Source: Faecalicatena faecalis (GTDB lineage Bacteria; Bacillota; Clostridia; Lachnospirales; Lachnospiraceae). Taken from it: a DNA stretch of 64,000 nt. Location of the stretch: positions 124,001 to 188,000 of the forward strand of contig NZ_JABACJ020000007.1 in the NCBI RefSeq assembly GCF_012524165.2, given 5' to 3'. The notes beneath the pieces were generated by a model that was given only the letters and a program-made list of their open reading frames with translations, searched no databases and was not told the origin of the DNA. Below, in pieces: positions 61,198 through 64,000 of this stretch. The position numbers and the translations under genes are program-made. Position 1 is the stretch's first letter, and every line of letters starts with the position of its first letter.

Positions 61198-61980
61198 TCA
61201 GAACAACAATCCAAAATACCACGCGATCACCTGGTTTCCCCATAGCAGGCCAGCTATCATCCCTGCACATAGGAAGGGGCCAAATGCGAACTGATCCTTC
61301 CGTCCTTTTTTCTTAGATGTCAGCAGATATATCCCATATCCACCTCCAAATAGAATTCCAAATACCATAGAAATCAGGATTGTCCTCCATCCAAGAAATA
61401 ACCCAGCCGCTGCCATCAGCTTGATATCACCGCCGCCAAATGCCCCTGGTATGGCAACTGCCAGAAGAAGCATCGGAACACTGACACATACCATTCCGAT
61501 CAACCTCTGTACAATTGTAATGTCCCGCATCAGGACCATTCCTGCAACAGCCAATACAACAATCGCAATGGAACATCCATCAGCGATTTCCATCGTATCG
61601 ATATCCATCAGGGTAACTACCATCAAGATTCCAGTGAAGCAAAAGATCAGTATCGCTTTTACATAGCTGCCCCCATCATATCCATAATGGACCGCACAGA
61701 ACACCGCGGCCGCTCCGCCAAAAATCTCTGTAAGTGTATCCCTTCCCCCGATTTTGTCTCCACAATACCTGCACTTCCCTCGCAGAAACAGATAGCTCAA
61801 TACCGGTACTAAGTCTCTTCCTTTTAGTACATGCCCACAGCTCGGACAGATAGAGCGCCCTTTGACAAAAGACATCCCCTTAGGTACCCGGTAAGCAACT
61901 ACATTTAAAAATGAAAACACACAGGCTCCGAAACAAAAAATAAGAAAAACCAGTGCAGCCTCACATATCATCAATCCCAT
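61198..61980 (-). CDS. pilD: Prepilin peptidase PilD (A24 family)
   Basis: The 260-residue membrane protease cleaves and methylates prepilins, here presumably pilA, the giant protein and the three minor prepilins. The N-terminal domain has SFLNVVAYRVPKGMSFVKGRS and two CxxC pairs (CPSCGHVL and CRYCGDKI). The catalytic aspartates are in LMDIDTMEIADG and GGGDIKLMAA. About seven membrane segments are visible. It follows the small membrane protein gene and precedes pilC. Confidence 0.95.
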   Translation of the reverse strand: MGLMICEAALVFLIFCFGACVFSFLNVVAYRVPKGMSFVKGRSICPSCGHVLKGRDLVPVLSYLFLRGKCRYCGDKIGGRDTLTEIFGGAAAVFCAVHYGYDGGSYVKAILIFCFTGILMVVTLMDIDTMEIADGCSIAIVVLAVAGMVLMRDITIVQRLIGMVCVSVPMLLLAVAIPGAFGGGDIKLMAAAGLFLGWRTILISMVFGILFGGGYGIYLLTSKKKGRKDQFAFGPFLCAGMIAGLLWGNQVIAWYFGLLF

Positions 61981-62091
61981 ATACCCTCTCCAAATATGTC
62001 AAAACGGATATTCAAAATCCGCCTCTCCACTTCCTTTTATGATAAAAATAAAGTGACTCTGCCCCTGCTATCAGCATACATGGCAAACTCT

Positions 62092-62139
62092 CTTTTTATG
62101 AAAAGAAAAAATATTTCACTTTTTCCCTTTCATAAAAAG
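62092..62139. other. Hairpin in the gap before pilD
   Basis: CTTTTTATGAAA (62092-62103) pairs with TTTCATAAAAAG (62128-62139). It lies between the small membrane protein gene and pilD, without a T-run. It may tune the ratio of pilA-proximal to downstream transcripts. The remaining roughly 200 bases of this gap hold nothing else I can name. Confidence 0.4.
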
Positions 62140-62187
62140 GGGAATTCACCCGGCTCCGACCGAATAAATTCCCACCTCTCATCTAAA

Positions 62188-62628
62188 TCAATATTGATGA
62201 ATCTTCCAGTAGACTTCCCATGTATCAGCATCATTATCTATATCATACTGATACTGCACCAGAAATCTTCCCTTCTGATAACTCATGGTATCTACACAGT
62301 TCTTCCCGGTATTCCAGGAAACCAGATGTATCGTCCCCTCTGCTCCCGAAAAACTGACCACATCTTCTTCCGCTTCCTTCGACATACCACTCGTGCGGCT
62401 TTTATCAACTATCGATGTGCCCAGCCCATAAGCTTCCAGGCTGAGAAGATTCATATTCATTACGACATTCTTAGCTTCCCGGAGAGTCTGTCTCTCCTGG
62501 ATTGACTGATCCCAAATCCACAGGGCCGGTGCAAGGACCACTAGGCAGATTAAAAGAATGATCAGGGCCGCTTTGCAGGCCCTTAAGAACTTGTTTTTAT
62601 AAGTGAGAGATTCATAACTTTGTGACAT
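62188..62628 (-). CDS. Single-pass membrane protein of unknown function in the pilus operon
   Basis: The 146-residue protein has a cytoplasmic basic start, one membrane segment (about residues 18-42, AALIILLICLVVLAPALWIW) and an outward-facing domain of about 100 residues with FSGAEGTIHLVSWN. It lacks a prepilin signal (no Gly-Phe-x-x-x-Glu), so it is not a pilin. It sits between pilA and pilD. The nearest GGGGAGG lies 13 bases before the ATG, longer than usual. Its role may be in pilin stability or assembly, by position only. Confidence 0.7.
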   Translation of the reverse strand: MSQSYESLTYKNKFLRACKAALIILLICLVVLAPALWIWDQSIQERQTLREAKNVVMNMNLLSLEAYGLGTSIVDKSRTSGMSKEAEEDVVSFSGAEGTIHLVSWNTGKNCVDTMSYQKGRFLVQYQYDIDNDADTWEVYWKIHQY

Positions 62629-62675
62629 GATGGATTATGAACCTCCCCTCTGGTAAATGTAATAGTAATCAAATG

Positions 62676-63110
62676 TTAACTATTTTTCTTAACTTCCCAT
62701 CCCGCTACTGTTGTATCTGTGCCTTTCTTTGCCCTCCAAGTTGCAGTATAAGTACCATTATTATACTGAAAAACGGTTATTTCTTCATTCTCAATCGTAT
62801 ATGTAGCCTTACCCTTTTCCGGAGCCGCAGCATCTGGAGTTACAGTGACCCCATTAACTGTATACGTAGCATCAACAGCATTTTCACCTGTTGCATCCTT
62901 TGCCATTCCTGCAGCATAATCTGCCTGCAGTTGTGACAATATTGTTGCCGCATCAGCCTTACAATTTGCCTTATTAGCTTTCTCTACATACTTGAGCAAA
63001 CTCGGCACCAGAACTGCTGCAAGAATCAATATAATTACAATTACTACAATCAGCTCAACCAAGGTAAAACCTTTCTTATTCTGAGCCTTTTTTCTCATTT
63101 TCTTTAACAT
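62676..63110 (-). CDS. pilA: Major type IV pilin
   Basis: The 144-residue prepilin has a 14-residue basic leader ending NKKG, then FTLVELIVVIVIILILAAVL with Glu5, giving a mature protein of 130 residues. The head has a low-complexity alanine-rich part and a strand-rich C-terminus ending GWEVKKNS. It is the first gene of the operon, with its own strong promoter and GGGAGGAG seven bases before the ATG at 63110, all expected for the most abundant subunit. The frame is open 18 codons further upstream without a ribosome site. Confidence 0.9.
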   Translation of the reverse strand: MLKKMRKKAQNKKGFTLVELIVVIVIILILAAVLVPSLLKYVEKANKANCKADAATILSQLQADYAAGMAKDATGENAVDATYTVNGVTVTPDAAAPEKGKATYTIENEEITVFQYNNGTYTATWRAKKGTDTTVAGWEVKKNS

Positions 63111-63190
63111 AGGAAATCTCCTCCCAATCATGAATTTTATTACTCTTGCACCTGAATCATACATTGATTATAAGTAAATTATTGTATAGT

Positions 63191-63215
63191 AATAACATAT
63201 GCTCTCAATGTTATT
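63191..63215. promoter_or_regulatory. Hairpin at the start of the pilA leader
   Basis: AATAACAT (63191-63198) pairs with ATGTTATT (63208-63215), within the first 30 bases of the predicted transcript. The leader of about 100 bases shows no GEMM-type or type II c-di-GMP riboswitch by eye. Confidence 0.45.
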
Positions 63216-63218
63216 TAA

Positions 63219-63248
63219 ATTCTACTCCCCTATGTCGGTTCTTGTCAA
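63219..63248 (-). promoter_or_regulatory. Promoter of the type IV pilus operon
   Basis: On the minus strand a perfect TTGACA (63243-63248), 18 bases, TAGAAT (63219-63224), about 110 bases before the pilA start codon. Confidence 0.75.
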
Positions 63249-63329
63249 TATCTGGTGGGAGTTTTGTTGATTTTTATGTGATTTTATTTCGCAAAAAATC
63301 CCATTTTATGGCTTATCCACAAATCTTTT

Positions 63330-64000
63330 TCAAATCCGAAACGTTTCCATATCATCAGGTACATACAGATTTCCATGATAATACTGCTGCCCTTCCTTGG
63401 TATAGAGCTCCTTACGGCTTCCAAAATGAGAGTCCTCGGTATGATAGAGGATTAAATTCGGTATATTTAATTCCTCTGCCAGTTGGCTCGCCTCCTTCAC
63501 GGTACTATGATGTTTTTCGTATGGCTGAAACTTTTCTGCCTCCCGATACAGACAGAACGCCTCATGCATCAGCCAATCACTGCCCTTTACATAAGGCTCT
63601 TCACAAACATTATATGGCTCATCCCCACAGCAGGACAATTTCTTTCCTTCTGGAGTTGTGAGTGTAAAACCAAACTGTTTCGCTTTTGTGGAACCGATAT
63701 CGAAAAAGGTTACTTCGCAGTCTATGATTTTTTTCACTTCTCCACTTTCCAGTGGAATCAGTTGAATTCGTTTTCCAATGTGTTTTGTCACTTTCTTCTG
63801 AATTGTTAACTCCGCGATTGTCGTAATGGTAGGTATCAAACCGCAATGACAGTAAATCCGCACATCCCCTTCATATTTTCCCTGGTTCATCTTCTGTCCA
63901 ATCATCCGTATCAGCCAAATCAGGCCGAAAAGATGGTCGATATGTTCATGGGTGATAAAGATATCGTGGATTTCTTCCATTGGAACCCCTGCTTTTTTCA
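63330..64000 (-). CDS. MBL-fold metallohydrolase (start lies beyond the right edge)
   Basis: The frame is open to the edge of the window, so the N-terminus is missing; at least 222 codons are present. HDIFITHEHIDHLFGL is the HxHxDH metal motif of the metallo-beta-lactamase fold. A later Asp/His region (SCCGDEPYN and LILYHTEDSH) supplies the other metal ligands. Overall it resembles ribonuclease Z/elaC-like or phosphodiesterase-type MBL proteins, without a more exact assignment. It is on the same strand as the pilus operon and upstream of it, but the pilA promoter separates them. Confidence 0.8.
   Translation of the reverse strand, partial: KKAGVPMEEIHDIFITHEHIDHLFGLIWLIRMIGQKMNQGKYEGDVRIYCHCGLIPTITTIAELTIQKKVTKHIGKRIQLIPLESGEVKKIIDCEVTFFDIGSTKAKQFGFTLTTPEGKKLSCCGDEPYNVCEEPYVKGSDWLMHEAFCLYREAEKFQPYEKHHSTVKEASQLAEELNIPNLILYHTEDSHFGSRKELYTKEGQQYYHGNLYVPDDMETFRI

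Noticed and set aside
1..64000. tRNA, rRNA, prophage or insertion sequence genes
   Set aside because: No tRNA T-loop pattern with an acceptor stem, rRNA block, integrase or transposase gene was found; only the Rpn remnant and palindromic elements hint at mobility.

Overview
The window looks like chromosomal DNA of an anaerobic Gram-positive Firmicute, most likely a Lachnospiraceae gut commensal. The basis is gene-level resemblance: Gram-positive Shine-Dalgarno sites (AGGAGG) on nearly every gene, a Y-family polymerase with a YolD partner, a GAAC-N4-GTTC SOS box, a PTS/phosphotrehalase/TreR set, a Firmicute-style type IV pilus cluster with a PilM-PilN fusion, and proteins from families common in Clostridia. 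No rRNA, tRNA, CRISPR array, prophage or complete insertion sequence was seen. Most genes are on the minus strand.

Layout. 1-4.1 kb (minus): leuC (5' part only), asd, argH and queH, with a large nested hairpin between asd and leuC. 4.2-8.4 kb (plus): an ATPase/permease pair of NitT/TauT type without a binding protein, a membrane-anchored SGNH esterase, a UvrX-like polymerase and its YolD-like partner. 8.4-14.5 kb: a trehalose regulon (treP and treC on minus, treR on plus) joined by three copies of a GTTTAAAC-centred operator, with a CHASE-GGDEF diguanylate cyclase between treP and treR. 14.5-16.5 kb (plus): SRAP protein and RarA. 16.5-21.1 kb (minus): a five-gene unit of ABC ATPase, permease, membrane-anchored HExxH protein, response regulator and histidine kinase. 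21.2-24.6 kb: a DUF3298-like protein, a LexA-box-controlled DinB polymerase with an unknown small partner, a small membrane protein and a decayed Rpn-type nuclease gene. 24.8-31.6 kb (minus): a tightly coupled operon of GlpA-like and GlpB-like flavoproteins, DUF1667 protein, alkyl-DHAP-synthase-like flavoprotein and FGGY kinase. 31.7-36.5 kb: a palindromic MITE-like element, SNF transporter, TetR regulator, SSS transporter and mgsA. 36.6-39.5 kb: an ABC exporter with a strong promoter and operator palindrome, then an ATPase-gene fragment.

39.6-63.3 kb (minus) is the outstanding region: one apparent type IV pilus operon, transcribed pilA, small membrane protein, pilD, pilC, pilMN, pilO, pilB, pilT, a 12.6-kb gene for a 4186-residue prepilin, and three minor prepilins. 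It has a good promoter in front of pilA and a good terminator after the last gene. The giant protein starts with a class III (type IV prepilin) signal, carries about 37 GLUG-like repeats, two short helical segments and a long beta-rich, fibronectin-III-like region, and ends in a Q/N/E/K-rich tail without a sortase motif. The next gene encodes a minor prepilin lacking Glu5, as in GspK-type tip pseudopilins; the last encodes a prepilin with an Asp-Asn-Pro repeat linker and an extra C-terminal domain. I infer a retractable pilus (PilT is present) that presents a very large adhesin, probably near its tip.

The right edge holds the start-less part of an MBL-fold hydrolase. Protein functions are assigned from motifs and family memory, not from database searches.
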